A stretch of 64,000 bases of DNA from Fulvivirga sediminis (GTDB lineage: Bacteria; Bacteroidota; Bacteroidia; Cytophagales; Cyclobacteriaceae): positions 124,001 to 188,000 of the forward strand of contig NZ_JAESIY010000002.1 of assembly GCF_016757215.1 (NCBI RefSeq), read 5' to 3'. Of this stretch, positions 44,187-53,663 are shown piece after piece. The stretch's first letter is position 1; each line of letters opens with the position of its first letter. The notes under the pieces are model-generated. The model did not search any database and had not been told where the DNA came from. It saw nothing but the letters and a program-made list of their open reading frames with translations. Made by a program: the position numbers and the translations under genes.

Positions 44187-45605
44187 TTGAAATACATAGA
44201 AATTTATCCCGTCCAATTTGCAAAATGGATCTGGGGAACTCCTTTGCTCTTTCTTCTGATGGGAGGAGGTCTTTATTTTCTGATTTACTCAAGATTTTTG
44301 CCCTTCAAATACTTTTTACATGCCGTTAATGTATTAAGGGGCAAGTATGATGACCCAAATGATCCTGGCCAGATTAGCCACTATGAAGCACTTTCCACTG
44401 CTCTTGCAGCCACTGTAGGCATGGGAAATATTAGCGGTGTGGCAGTAGCTATTACTGTTGGCGGCCCGGGAGCCATTTTCTGGATGTGGGTGAGTGCTTT
44501 TGTTGGTATGGCTACCAAGTTTTTCACTTGTACCTTGGCCATACTTTATAGGGGCAAAGATTCGGCAGGAAAAATACAGGGAGGGCCAATGTACTTCATT
44601 GATGAAGGACTAGGAAAATCCTGGAAGCCACTGGCAGTTATGTTCTCTATTTTCGGACTAATTGGTTGCCTTCCTATCTTTCAAGCCAATCAATTAACTC
44701 AGGCATTACAAGATATTTTATTCATCCCAAACGGAGTCAAAGGCACTGAAATCACCTCTGGAACACTTAAATTTAACAGCACCGATCTTTACATAGGTAT
44801 AGCCATTCTGCTCTTTGTATCACTGGTAATATTTGGAGGAATAAAGCGAATAGGAAAAGTAGCCGGCAAGATGGTTCCGCTAATGGTAGTGGTGTATTTT
44901 ATATCAGTGATTGGAATTTTGCTGGTTAATGCTTCTGAAATACCAGAATACTTAAAGCTGATCGTTTCAAATGCTTTTACAGCAGAAAATTACAATTTCA
45001 CTGCAGACAAATTTGATGGTGATCCTATTTTCGGAGGTATGCTTGGAGGCTTGATAATCTTAGCTGCACGTAGAGCTGCCTTTTCTAACGAAGCAGGTAT
45101 AGGTACAGCACCTATGGCACATGGGGCGGCCAAGACAAAAGAACCAGTCAGAGAGGGGCTAGTCGCGATGCTCGGGCCATTTATTGATACCATTGTAGTA
45201 TGTACCCTCACTGCACTAGCCATTTTAATAACTGGAGTATGGAAAACAACAGATAATGACGGCGTATCACTTACAGCGAAAGCCTTTGAAACAGCCATTC
45301 CGGGAGTGGGACATTATATCTTGATGGTTTGTATCCTGATATTCTCCATAACGTCACTATTCTCTTATTCCTATTACGGCTCCAAATGTTTAGGTTACCT
45401 TATAGGGGCAGAAAGACAGCATTATTATAATTACTTCTACGTATCCACGATTATTTTTGGGGCTATTTCATCGCTAGACACTATTATCAGTATTATAGAC
45501 TCCGCTTTTGCACTTATGGCTATACCCACAATGATTGGGGCTCTCTTACTATCTCCAAAAGTAAAAGAAGCATCTAATGACTATTTTAAGAGGCTAAAGG
45601 AATAG
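44187..45605 (+). CDS. Alanine/glycine:cation symporter (AGCS family)
   Basis: 472 residues and about eleven membrane helices. The AGCS signature GGPGAIFWMWVSAFVGMATK and the FSNEAGIGTAPMAHGAA motif that binds substrate are both present. It imports alanine, glycine or similar amino acids with sodium or protons. The only plausible start is the TTG at 44187. That codon overlaps a TAACTTTG that resembles a -7 box, which I treat as coincidence. It may follow the arginase-like gene in one transcript. Confidence 0.93.
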   Translation: MKYIEIYPVQFAKWIWGTPLLFLLMGGGLYFLIYSRFLPFKYFLHAVNVLRGKYDDPNDPGQISHYEALSTALAATVGMGNISGVAVAITVGGPGAIFWMWVSAFVGMATKFFTCTLAILYRGKDSAGKIQGGPMYFIDEGLGKSWKPLAVMFSIFGLIGCLPIFQANQLTQALQDILFIPNGVKGTEITSGTLKFNSTDLYIGIAILLFVSLVIFGGIKRIGKVAGKMVPLMVVVYFISVIGILLVNASEIPEYLKLIVSNAFTAENYNFTADKFDGDPIFGGMLGGLIILAARRAAFSNEAGIGTAPMAHGAAKTKEPVREGLVAMLGPFIDTIVVCTLTALAILITGVWKTTDNDGVSLTAKAFETAIPGVGHYILMVCILIFSITSLFSYSYYGSKCLGYLIGAERQHYYNYFYVSTIIFGAISSLDTIISIIDSAFALMAIPTMIGALLLSPKVKEASNDYFKRLKE

Positions 45606-45631
45606 GTCGGCTTTCTCCTAAATAACTAAAA

Positions 45632-45673
45632 AAGTATTGCTCATGACCTACAAAAAAGTCATGAGTAATACTT
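45632..45673 (-). terminator. Long hairpin between AGCS and menC genes
   Basis: AAGTATTGCTCATGAC (45632-45647) pairs with GTCATGAGTAATACTT (45658-45673) along 16 bp with one G-T wobble and a 10-base loop. On the minus strand TTTTTTAG follows, so it can end the menC transcript; it may also slow plus-strand transcription. Confidence 0.65.
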
Positions 45674-45760
45674 CATCCTACCAATACTTAACAGATTGAT
45701 TGTCAAATTCAATACACTTAAAGATCAATCTGATTGAAGAAACTTCTTTATATTTTTCCT

Positions 45761-46846
45761 TTAAAGTTGAAGCGCACTCAAATCCCATTTAAGTTGAGAG
45801 TTATAACGAATAAAATCACCTACCACCTCTAATGGAGAATCAATATTATTATGATACAGCTTACCTGTTCCCAGTCCCTGATGTCCCGGAGCTTGTAGCT
45901 CAGCGGCAAATTGCGAAATGGCATTTAATCCAATATTGGATTCCAATGCCGAGGTTAGCCACCAGCCAATCCCTCTTGGTTCAGCCAAAGACACCCATTC
46001 CAGGCATGACTCCAAGCCTCCGAGTAAGGTTGGCTTCAGAATAATATATTGTGGTTTAAGCTCTTCTAATAGCTCTATTTTATCGGCCCTAGAGTAAACA
46101 CCAATAAGCTCCTCATCTAATGCTATAGGGATGGGCGAAGCACCACATAACCGACTCATATCTTTCCACTGATGCTGTTTTATGGGCTGCTCTATAGAAT
46201 GAAGTTTCAGTTCTGCCAATCTCTCCAATTTCTGCATTGCCTCCTCAGGGGAAAAGCCGCCGTTAGCATCTACTCTCAATACACACTCAGCATCTTTACT
46301 TCTGATATAAGACAGAAGCTCAATTTCCTTTTCAAAATCAATAGCTCCTATCTTAAGCTTTATGCAGCTATACCCCTCCTCTATTTTTTTATCTACTTGA
46401 GATTTCATAAAATCCATTTCTCCCATCCAGATCAATCCATTGATAGGAATAGGCTCTTTTTTGAACACAAAATCATTAGAAAAGAGCTGCCTTTCTCCTC
46501 CATTTAATAGATCTAAAAAGGCTGTTTCCAGTGCAAATCTTATGGAGGGAAAGTCCTCTCCTGCCAACTCATTGGCCAGTTTGTATGCTTCCTCTTTATT
46601 TTCTGGAAGAGATTCTTTTTCTGTGAGTAAATTTAGGATTTTCGAAATTCTTTCTTCTAAATCAGGGCGATCATCCACACTTAATCCTTTTAGCGGCCCA
46701 CATTCTCCCAAGCCAAATTTTTCAGGATCATTACCATCCCATATTTTAATAAAAAAAGTATCCTTTGTCTTTAAAACCCCTCTTGAAGTTCCTGCATCAA
46801 ATTTAAAATTAAGGGTATATTTTTGGTAAGATGTATTCACGCTCAT
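45761..46846 (-). CDS. menC: o-Succinylbenzoate synthase (enolase superfamily)
   Basis: 361 residues from ATG 46846 (MSVNTSYQKYTLNFKFDAGT); a GTG 24 bases upstream is in frame but less likely. The N-terminal capping domain carries FGLGECGPLKGLSVDD. Catalytic residues of the barrel are all there: the KxK motif Lys163/Lys165 (CIKLKIG), metal ligands Asp193 (RVDANGG), Glu219 (SIEQPI) and Asp244 (ALDEEL), and Lys271 (ILKPTLLGG). It dehydrates SHCHC to o-succinylbenzoate in menaquinone synthesis. A dipeptide epimerase has similar motifs, but the overall pattern fits Bacteroidota MenC. It is divergent from queA. Confidence 0.87.
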   Translation of the reverse strand: MSVNTSYQKYTLNFKFDAGTSRGVLKTKDTFFIKIWDGNDPEKFGLGECGPLKGLSVDDRPDLEERISKILNLLTEKESLPENKEEAYKLANELAGEDFPSIRFALETAFLDLLNGGERQLFSNDFVFKKEPIPINGLIWMGEMDFMKSQVDKKIEEGYSCIKLKIGAIDFEKEIELLSYIRSKDAECVLRVDANGGFSPEEAMQKLERLAELKLHSIEQPIKQHQWKDMSRLCGASPIPIALDEELIGVYSRADKIELLEELKPQYIILKPTLLGGLESCLEWVSLAEPRGIGWWLTSALESNIGLNAISQFAAELQAPGHQGLGTGKLYHNNIDSPLEVVGDFIRYNSQLKWDLSALQL

Positions 46847-46906
46847 ATCTAAATCTCTTATTTCGGCCACAATTTGGAAGTTTTATCCTATTTAATCAAC
46901 AGATGC

Positions 46907-46918
46907 CAAGTATATTTG
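46907..46918. promoter_or_regulatory. Overlapping divergent -7 boxes for menC and queA
   Basis: On the plus strand TATATTTG at 46911-46918 is an exact -7 box, only 4 bases before the queA ATG. On the minus strand TATACTTG (46914-46907) is one base off consensus and faces menC. The two share four bases, so both promoters could not be occupied at once. Confidence 0.5.
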
Positions 46919-46922
46919 CCAA

Positions 46923-48146
46923 ATGAGCAACAAGGTAGACCAACAGATAAGATTAAGTGATTATAACTATGACCTCCCTAAGGAGAAAATTGCTAAGCAT
47001 CCATTAGCTGAGCGTATGAATTCCAAACTATTGGTATATAACGAAGGAAACATTAATCATACACAATTTTTTCATTTAGATGATTATTTACCTGATGATG
47101 CTAACCTCTTTTTTAATGACACCCGGGTAATTCCTGCTCGCTTACATTTCAAAAAAGACACCGGAGCCAGTATAGAAGTCTTCCTCCTAGAGCCCCATTC
47201 CCCCACCAATGACATTGCTAAAGCCATGCTGGTAGCGCATGAATGCGAATGGTGCTGTATGGTGGGTAATTTCAAAAAGTGGAAAGATCACCAATCTCTG
47301 CAATTATCATTGCTTATTAATGACAAGCCTGTAACACTTACTGCAGAAATTGCTGATAGAGAGAAACAGATTATCAGACTCAAATGGTCTACGGCAAATC
47401 ATTTTGTGGAGATAGTAGAAGCTGCAGGTAAAATCCCGCTGCCTCCTTACATTGATAGGGATGTAAGTAAGGAAGATAAAGAGCGTTACCAGACCATATA
47501 TTCTCATGCTGAAGGAGCTGTAGCTGCACCTACTGCAGGCCTGCATTTTAGTGATGCCGTGGTGGATAAACTCAAAGATAAAGGCGTAACCCTAAACTAT
47601 CTCACACTGCATGTAAGCGCTGGCACTTTTCAGCCAATAAAAGAAGAAAATGTGCTGAACCATCCTATGCATTCTGAACAGGTAATTGTAAAGCTTGAAA
47701 ATATACAGTCTTTACTAAACAACCCCAAGGTAATAGCAGTTGGTACCACTTCTATGAGAACGCTGGAAAGTCTGTACTGGTATGGCGTGAAGCTCATTAA
47801 AGAAAAAAATGCCGATTTTACTATTGCCAAGCTATTTCCATATAAGTACACTGACGCAGAGCTGCCTACTACAAAAGAAGCTCTCACAGCCATAAAACAT
47901 AAGATGAAAGAAGAGGGTGTACAGGAAATTACAGGTCACACGGAAATATTCATCTTTCCCGGATACAACTTTAAAGTAGTAAAGGGTCTGGTTACCAATT
48001 ATCATCTACCAGGTTCTACATTGGTACTATTAGTTGCCGCCTTCATTGGCGCCCAATGGAGAGAAGTATATCAGCAGGCTCTTGATAATGATTATAGATT
48101 TTTGAGCTACGGAGACTCTTCTTTGCTCATACCACAATCAATATAA
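46923..48146 (+). CDS. queA: S-adenosylmethionine:tRNA ribosyltransferase-isomerase
   Basis: 407 residues. Motifs of QueA are present: LSDYNYDLPKEKIAKHPLAE, LFFNDTRVIPARL, GAVAAPTAGLHFS and VTNYHLPGSTLVLLVAAF. The protein is about 50 residues longer than E. coli QueA, as is usual for this branch. It moves the ribosyl part of SAM onto preQ1 in tRNA to make epoxyqueuosine. The -7 box is only 4 bases before the start codon, so the transcript may be leaderless or nearly so. Confidence 0.95.
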   Translation: MSNKVDQQIRLSDYNYDLPKEKIAKHPLAERMNSKLLVYNEGNINHTQFFHLDDYLPDDANLFFNDTRVIPARLHFKKDTGASIEVFLLEPHSPTNDIAKAMLVAHECEWCCMVGNFKKWKDHQSLQLSLLINDKPVTLTAEIADREKQIIRLKWSTANHFVEIVEAAGKIPLPPYIDRDVSKEDKERYQTIYSHAEGAVAAPTAGLHFSDAVVDKLKDKGVTLNYLTLHVSAGTFQPIKEENVLNHPMHSEQVIVKLENIQSLLNNPKVIAVGTTSMRTLESLYWYGVKLIKEKNADFTIAKLFPYKYTDAELPTTKEALTAIKHKMKEEGVQEITGHTEIFIFPGYNFKVVKGLVTNYHLPGSTLVLLVAAFIGAQWREVYQQALDNDYRFLSYGDSSLLIPQSI

Positions 48147-48156
48147 AGCATAAAAA

Positions 48157-48183
48157 AAGGAGCTGTCATTTGAGCAGCTCCTT
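48157..48183. terminator. Bidirectional terminator between queA and the OmpA-like gene
   Basis: AGGAGCTG (48158-48165) pairs with CAGCTCCT (48175-48182) around a 9-base loop. The minus strand has a run of T after it, which suits the OmpA-like gene; it is also 11 bases after the queA stop. Confidence 0.7.
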
Positions 48184-48207
48184 CTACATATTATCATTTA
48201 AAGTCAA

Positions 48208-50547
48208 TTATTGAGGCACCACTCTACCGTGTTCGTTAAGATCTACAAATTGCACCTCCACCCTTCTACTTTCTTCTTTAGAGCCATTTTCGTCTTTTGT
48301 TACGCCTTGTCCACGCGCTATAATCCTTCTTCTAACTATACCTTTTCTATTGATATAATCTAATACTTCTATAGCTCTTTTGTTAGAAAGCTCTCGGTTA
48401 AAATCCTTATCTCCTTCAGCAGAAGCATATCCAGATATCTGAATACCTAGCTCAGGATGTTTTTCTAGCGTCTGAAGTATGCTATTTAATTCTTCATAAT
48501 ATGACTCTTTCAAATCACTTTTAGCTACATCGAAATAAACCTTAACTTTTTTATTTAACAGAGCCTGATCATAGGTGGTGGCTCTGTTTTTATTCATATT
48601 CTTCTGTTTCTTAGCTTCTTCTGTAACATAGAATGTAGGTAAGGAAAATATAGTTTTTCCATCCACATTTTTCTGCTCAAACTTACTTTCATCACTTTCA
48701 TCATAATAATAGACTCTGGATGCAGCCTCTGTGATACTACTTTCATCAAAGCTTACATCATCAACAGGATTTTTCATATTAATGAGACTGACCAAATAAT
48801 CTATTCCAGCCTGATCATCGGCAGCAATTAGATCATTCATTAAATCATAAATATCAATGCTATCATTTTTAACCAACGCCGCTTCGTGTGTTTTCCGAAC
48901 GTCAGTTACAGCCGCTTCATGCGTATCATAAAAGGCATTTTTCACTTCAACTTGCTGCCCTACCACTACATCGAACTGTTTAATAGTATTCAATAATATT
49001 TTCTGATAAAGCTCATAGAAATATGTCTGCCCTGGCACATTTATATTTAGAGTGTAGGGTAAAAATCCCTCTGATTCTATAATCATATCATAGTTTTTGG
49101 CCGGTGGCAATATAATGAGATAATTACCTGTTTTAGGATCTGGTTGGTACACAAAATCCAGTTTTTTACCTGACTCTACATCAATAATATAAATCTTTGT
49201 AGGCATAGCCTCTCCAGTCTCTCCATTCAATATTTTTCCTTTTACCATGGTTAAAGGAATATTAGCTTCCTCTTCAGGCATATCTATAGAATAAATATCC
49301 TGACCACCAGCACCTCCTTTTCTATCAGAAGAAAAATAGCCTTTTCTACCATCTGCCGTAAGCGTAAAATAGTTATCATTGGCTGTGGTATTAATAGGAT
49401 AGCCCATATTTTCAGGCGCAGTCCACTCATCGTTAAATAGGCGTGTAACAAAAATATCTCGTCCCCCCATGGTGTTATGACCATCAGAAGTAAAAAACAA
49501 AGTCCATTGGTCAGGGTGAATGAACGGAGCATCTTCATTGTACTTACTATTTACTTCCGGACCAAGATTAACAGGGGCTCCCCATTCTCCATTATCACCT
49601 AATGTAGCTTTATAAATATCAAGCCCTCCGTAGCCTCCAGGCCTATCACTAGCAAAGTAGATCGTTTTTCCATCAGGAGTAATACTAGCTGTAGTTTCTA
49701 AAGAACGGCTATTAATATTTCTGCCAAGAGTAGCAGGGTTAGACCAACTATCTCCAGATTTATCAATAGAGTAAATATTTCCAGGATCGGCCGATCCACC
49801 AATAAAAATTAACATTCGCTGTCCGTCAGCTGAAATTCCCGCAGTACCTACGTTGTAATCGCTAGATATACTTACCAGCTTAGGTTGTGACCAAACCCCC
49901 GAACTGTTATACGATATATAGATCTGCTCAATAAACTTATCGCCAGATCGGGTTTTACCAGTATTAGGACGTAAAGCCGTAAAAGCCATTACACTTTCGT
50001 CAGCAGACACTACAGGATTATATTCTGTGTACTCTGAATTAACTACTGAGCCAAAGTTATATATCTGAATATCTTTAGGACTAGACATCATCGCCAAAGC
50101 ATTATCTGCAATTTCCAGAGCTCTTTCCGCCTTCTTTAAATCTGAAGTATTTCCTTTTACCTTCTCTTTATATTTTCCGTAAGTCTCTATTGCTTTCTCT
50201 ACATTTTCATCTTTCATGTAAGCATTGGCAAGATCAAAATAGACTTCTGTAGGTAGCTGATCACTTCCTGTAGCCAAGGCTTTTTCAAAATAAGGAATGC
50301 TCTTTATCTGCTCATTGATATTATTAGCGTTTTCATAACTTACAGCCGTTCTATAATAAACAATGGGATCATTCACTCCATTTTCTATGGCCTCTTTATA
50401 TAAAGGTAGGGCCGCCTCATAATTTCTAATTTTAAAATACCGATCAGCATCAGCTACTTTTTTATCTGTACTCTGTGCCATCACTGAAACGGAAGTACAT
50501 ATTAAAAAGAACATAAAAAGCTTAAACTGCACTAATACTTTACTCAT
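48208..50547 (-). CDS. PorE-like OmpA-family protein with TPR, beta-propeller and CRD domains
   Basis: 779 residues from the ATG at 50547 (an upstream TTG is unlikely). Signal peptide about 1-24 (FFLICTSVSVMAQS). Domain order: TPR at about 25-150 (ADRYFKIRNYEAALPLYKEA), WD40/PD40 propeller at about 170-425 (DGKTIYFASDRPGGYGGLDI), carboxypeptidase-regulatory fold at about 430-515, and a C-terminal OmpA peptidoglycan-binding domain (YFDVAKSDLKESYYEELNSI, then SGYASAEGDKDFNRELSNKR). This is the order of P. gingivalis PorE (PG1058), a T9SS accessory that ties the outer-membrane complex to the cell wall. Many paralogues exist, so the PorE role is a hypothesis. An exact -7 box lies upstream at 50600-50607. 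Confidence 0.87.
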   Translation of the reverse strand: MSKVLVQFKLFMFFLICTSVSVMAQSTDKKVADADRYFKIRNYEAALPLYKEAIENGVNDPIVYYRTAVSYENANNINEQIKSIPYFEKALATGSDQLPTEVYFDLANAYMKDENVEKAIETYGKYKEKVKGNTSDLKKAERALEIADNALAMMSSPKDIQIYNFGSVVNSEYTEYNPVVSADESVMAFTALRPNTGKTRSGDKFIEQIYISYNSSGVWSQPKLVSISSDYNVGTAGISADGQRMLIFIGGSADPGNIYSIDKSGDSWSNPATLGRNINSRSLETTASITPDGKTIYFASDRPGGYGGLDIYKATLGDNGEWGAPVNLGPEVNSKYNEDAPFIHPDQWTLFFTSDGHNTMGGRDIFVTRLFNDEWTAPENMGYPINTTANDNYFTLTADGRKGYFSSDRKGGAGGQDIYSIDMPEEEANIPLTMVKGKILNGETGEAMPTKIYIIDVESGKKLDFVYQPDPKTGNYLIILPPAKNYDMIIESEGFLPYTLNINVPGQTYFYELYQKILLNTIKQFDVVVGQQVEVKNAFYDTHEAAVTDVRKTHEAALVKNDSIDIYDLMNDLIAADDQAGIDYLVSLINMKNPVDDVSFDESSITEAASRVYYYDESDESKFEQKNVDGKTIFSLPTFYVTEEAKKQKNMNKNRATTYDQALLNKKVKVYFDVAKSDLKESYYEELNSILQTLEKHPELGIQISGYASAEGDKDFNRELSNKRAIEVLDYINRKGIVRRRIIARGQGVTKDENGSKEESRRVEVQFVDLNEHGRVVPQ

Positions 50548-50599
50548 ACTTGCAAACTTCAAATTTGGAATGTCTATATAAATTACAATTCTTTCAGGA

Positions 50600-50607
50600 C
50601 AAAAATA
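50600..50607 (-). promoter_or_regulatory. -7 box of the PorE-like gene
   Basis: On the minus strand TATTTTTG, an exact TAnnTTTG match, 52 bases before the ATG at 50547. Confidence 0.55.
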
Positions 50608-50814
50608 ACTATTTCTATCAATTTGTACCTTTAATTACTCTTGAGGCCATGTTGGTAAGCGTAATACGGCAATAAATGCATAACATGGAATTTCAGGAAG
50701 CATTTTTCATCAATTAATACCAATTAATATTAACTTGCGCATAAACTTGCCTTTTTTAATCACATCTGATAGGAGTCAATAGGATATTTAAATCAAAGCG
50801 ATTAATTTTTAGAA

Positions 50815-52254
50815 ATGTTGAATGAAATTGATATCCTTCTTCTTTATAGGGAGTCCGCCGATACTAACCATAAAAATGTTAAAGGTTGGGTGGAAGACTT
50901 TCAGTCTGTGCTGGAAAAGGTGATGGTGAAACTATTAGGCAAAAAGCCTTTTATTCAAAGAGGAGAAGTTGGAGAGATCTTATTAGACGAACTTAACTCT
51001 GCAAAAGTATTGATCCCAATACTATCTGATCATTTTCTGAGGGAAGATAAGAGTATAGAACTACTTCAAAGGTTTAATCTTTTCAATCAGAGCAAAGGAT
51101 ATGTAAAACTTTTTAAAGTCATTAAATCACCTTTACAATCCAAACTTATACCTGATTTCCTGGAACCCTATCCATCATTCTCTTTATATAATCAACCTAT
51201 TAACACCAAAGCAAATACTCGGCAGGGTGCTGAATTTATAGAGCTGCAAGATGATGACTGGCTTAATTTAACCGATTTGGCCTATGAAATTGCTGAAAGC
51301 CTCAATTTCACGGAACGTAGCAAAACCATCAACACTAACCTATCTACAGGAAAAGCTATCTATCTGGCTGAAACCAATCAAGAGCTAAGTATTCAAAGAA
51401 ATATCATTAAAAGAGAACTATTAAAAAGTGGATATACTGTGTATCCTGAATTCTCATTACCAAAAGAAATCAACACCTTTAAAAACACGGTACATGATCA
51501 GATGGAAGCTTGCTCGGTATCCATACACTTGGTGGGTGAAAGCTATGGTGAAATACCTCAGGGCAGCGACAAGTCTATCATCGATTTACAAAACCAGATA
51601 GCTGCAGAAAAAAGCACTAAACTGAAAGATAAAAACCTTTTTTCCAGACTAATCTGGATCTCGCCTTATCAGAACGACTCAGAAGACAGGCATAAAGACT
51701 TTATCCAAAATATAAAAAGAGATCTTTCGTCAGCTGACGCTGAAATACTAGAAATTCCTCTAGAAGACTTTAAGGGCATCATAAGAGAAGAGTTTACACA
51801 ACAAGAACCAACTAGCAAAAATTTAAAAGGGACTAACGGCATTGTTAAAAACCAAAAAAGCATATATCTGATTTATGACAAACTAGATGCCGATGAGGTA
51901 GCTTCTTTAAAAGCTCAGCTTTTTGCTGAAGGATATGAACTATTAACCCCTACTTTTGAAGGCGACATTCAAACACAACAAAACCTACACATCCATAACC
52001 TCATCCATTTTGATAGTGTAATAGTATTTCAGTATTATGTGAATGACCAATGGGTGAAGATGAAGCTTTTAGATCTTTTAAAATCACCTGGTTTTGGGCG
52101 TAAAAAAATTGCAAAACATCAGGTATTAGTGAGTAAAAAAGAAGCAGAAAACCTACATGCCTTTGAGAAATATAATGTTACCATTTTTGATAACTATACC
52201 TCTCAAGGAGCCCGTAACATCAAAGGCATTATTGATCATATTACAAAAAACTGA
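50815..52254 (+). CDS. Protein with three successive TIR-like modules
   Basis: 479 residues, no signal peptide or membrane helix. Module 1 (about 1-165) is TIR-like: DILLLYRESAD, GWVEDFQSVL, LDELNSAKVLIPILSDHFLR and Glu82, which falls at the position of the NADase glutamate, though the usual Trp-Cys before it is not present. Module 2 (about 179-330) begins KAIYLAETNQEL and has HDQMEACSVSIHLVGESYG and SIIDLQN. Module 3 (about 348-479) begins KSIYLIYDKLDADE and contains FEGDIQTQQNLHIHNLIHFD. In many bacteria this three-part architecture lies beside an nSTAND ATPase/WD40 protein. No such partner is near: a permease gene follows, convergent and 2 bases away. A conflict or defence role is inferred only. 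Confidence 0.72.
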   Translation: MLNEIDILLLYRESADTNHKNVKGWVEDFQSVLEKVMVKLLGKKPFIQRGEVGEILLDELNSAKVLIPILSDHFLREDKSIELLQRFNLFNQSKGYVKLFKVIKSPLQSKLIPDFLEPYPSFSLYNQPINTKANTRQGAEFIELQDDDWLNLTDLAYEIAESLNFTERSKTINTNLSTGKAIYLAETNQELSIQRNIIKRELLKSGYTVYPEFSLPKEINTFKNTVHDQMEACSVSIHLVGESYGEIPQGSDKSIIDLQNQIAAEKSTKLKDKNLFSRLIWISPYQNDSEDRHKDFIQNIKRDLSSADAEILEIPLEDFKGIIREEFTQQEPTSKNLKGTNGIVKNQKSIYLIYDKLDADEVASLKAQLFAEGYELLTPTFEGDIQTQQNLHIHNLIHFDSVIVFQYYVNDQWVKMKLLDLLKSPGFGRKKIAKHQVLVSKKEAENLHAFEKYNVTIFDNYTSQGARNIKGIIDHITKN

Positions 52255-52256
52255 TT

Positions 52257-53495
52257 TTACTCAAATCTCAGAGATTCAATAGGATCCAATCGTGATGCCT
52301 TGTTAGCAGGATAATAACCAGAAATAAGACCAACTACGATACAAACGCCCAAACCTACTCCTGTCCATAACCATGGCATTACAAAACCATCTATTCCTAA
52401 TATCATTGCGAAGAGATTACCTATCCCAACTCCTAATATTACACCACCAACACCTCCCAGCAGGCAGACCACAATGGCTTCTATAATAAACTGCTGCCTA
52501 ATACGCAATGGAGTAGCTCCTAAAGCCTTTCTCACTCCTACTTCTCGTGTCCTCTCGGTTACTGATACCATCATAATATTCATCAAGGCGATGCACGCTC
52601 CCAATAATGTAATAAAGCCTATTACAAAGCCGGCCAACCTCAATATTCCCGTAATTTCACCCATAGTATCGGCTAGAGATTCACTTTTATCTATTTCAAA
52701 AGAATTAGGGTCACCCAGTTGATCTTGCCTTATCTTTCTCATGAGCCCTGTGGCCTCTCCCATGGCAAGCTCCATCTCATTAGGATTATTAATGCCTACA
52801 GTTATGCTATACCTCAAATCACGGTCAGCACCCAGCCTACTCGCATTAATCAAAGGTACAATAACAGAATTATCAGGTCCGCCACCTCCACCTATCTGCC
52901 CTTTTTCTTCTAGTACACCTATTACTCTATATTTACTTCCTAAAAAGGAGATCTCACTATTTACTGGCTCTTGGTTCTCTTCATAAACAGCTGAAACCAC
53001 ATCCTGACCAATAATGGCTACATTGCTTCCGTATTGAATTTCAATAGAAGAAAAATTCCTTCCTTTTTCTATATTTAGCCCTTCAAGAGCTACATATTCA
53101 TCATTAGCTCCTAAAACTCCTACATTCGGATTACTTTTTTTTGAACCATGCTTTAACTCGGCCACACTAGTAACATAAGTAGATACGCTAACGCTTGCCG
53201 GGTACTTGTAATTATCAATAAATCTAATCACCTCTTTAAGTTTAAGCGGAGGAGCCGATTTCTCCAGCCTGCCTTCACTCCTTCCCTCACGATTTCTTTT
53301 AGAGTAAATATCAAACGTATTTACACCCAGCTCTGACAGGCTATCTTTTACAGAAGCCTCTATTCCATCTACCGCTGTGAGTATGCCCACCAAGCTGGTA
53401 ATACCAATAGATACAATAAGTGCTGTAAGGATAGTACGAAGCAAGTTGGCATTTACGGATCTTAAGCCTTCTCTGATGTTTTCCTGTAGGTCCAT
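52257..53495 (-). CDS. ABC transporter permease of the MacB/FtsX type
   Basis: 412 residues. One membrane helix at about 20-40, a large extracytoplasmic domain (about 45-275, MacB-PCD) and three C-terminal helices at about 280-305, 330-360 and 375-400. The last part has ERTREVGVRKALGATPLRI and YYPANKASRLDPIESLR, which are family signatures. These permeases use mechanical force to export lipoproteins, peptides or macrolides. No ATPase or membrane-fusion gene is adjacent, so its partner subunit must be encoded elsewhere. Confidence 0.92.
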   Translation of the reverse strand: MDLQENIREGLRSVNANLLRTILTALIVSIGITSLVGILTAVDGIEASVKDSLSELGVNTFDIYSKRNREGRSEGRLEKSAPPLKLKEVIRFIDNYKYPASVSVSTYVTSVAELKHGSKKSNPNVGVLGANDEYVALEGLNIEKGRNFSSIEIQYGSNVAIIGQDVVSAVYEENQEPVNSEISFLGSKYRVIGVLEEKGQIGGGGGPDNSVIVPLINASRLGADRDLRYSITVGINNPNEMELAMGEATGLMRKIRQDQLGDPNSFEIDKSESLADTMGEITGILRLAGFVIGFITLLGACIALMNIMMVSVTERTREVGVRKALGATPLRIRQQFIIEAIVVCLLGGVGGVILGVGIGNLFAMILGIDGFVMPWLWTGVGLGVCIVVGLISGYYPANKASRLDPIESLRFE

Positions 53496-53663
53496 TAAAA
53501 TCGATTTTAGTGAAACTAAAGTAATTAATTCTTTCGTTGATACATTTATAAATTACCTGATTAGTTGAAAAAGCATTTTATCGGTTAAATAAACCGCTGA
53601 AAAATTGATGTTAAACAATTAAACACTCACTTTAGCAAAATCTCTGATTCAGAAAAAAGTAAT

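Noticed and set aside
44182-44189. TAACTTTG at the start of the AGCS gene as a promoter
   Set aside because: It overlaps the only plausible start codon, so transcription from it would miss the start; probably chance.
46172-46829. Two plus-strand open frames inside menC
   Set aside because: They lie opposite a gene with all catalytic motifs and have no recognisable domain or composition of their own.
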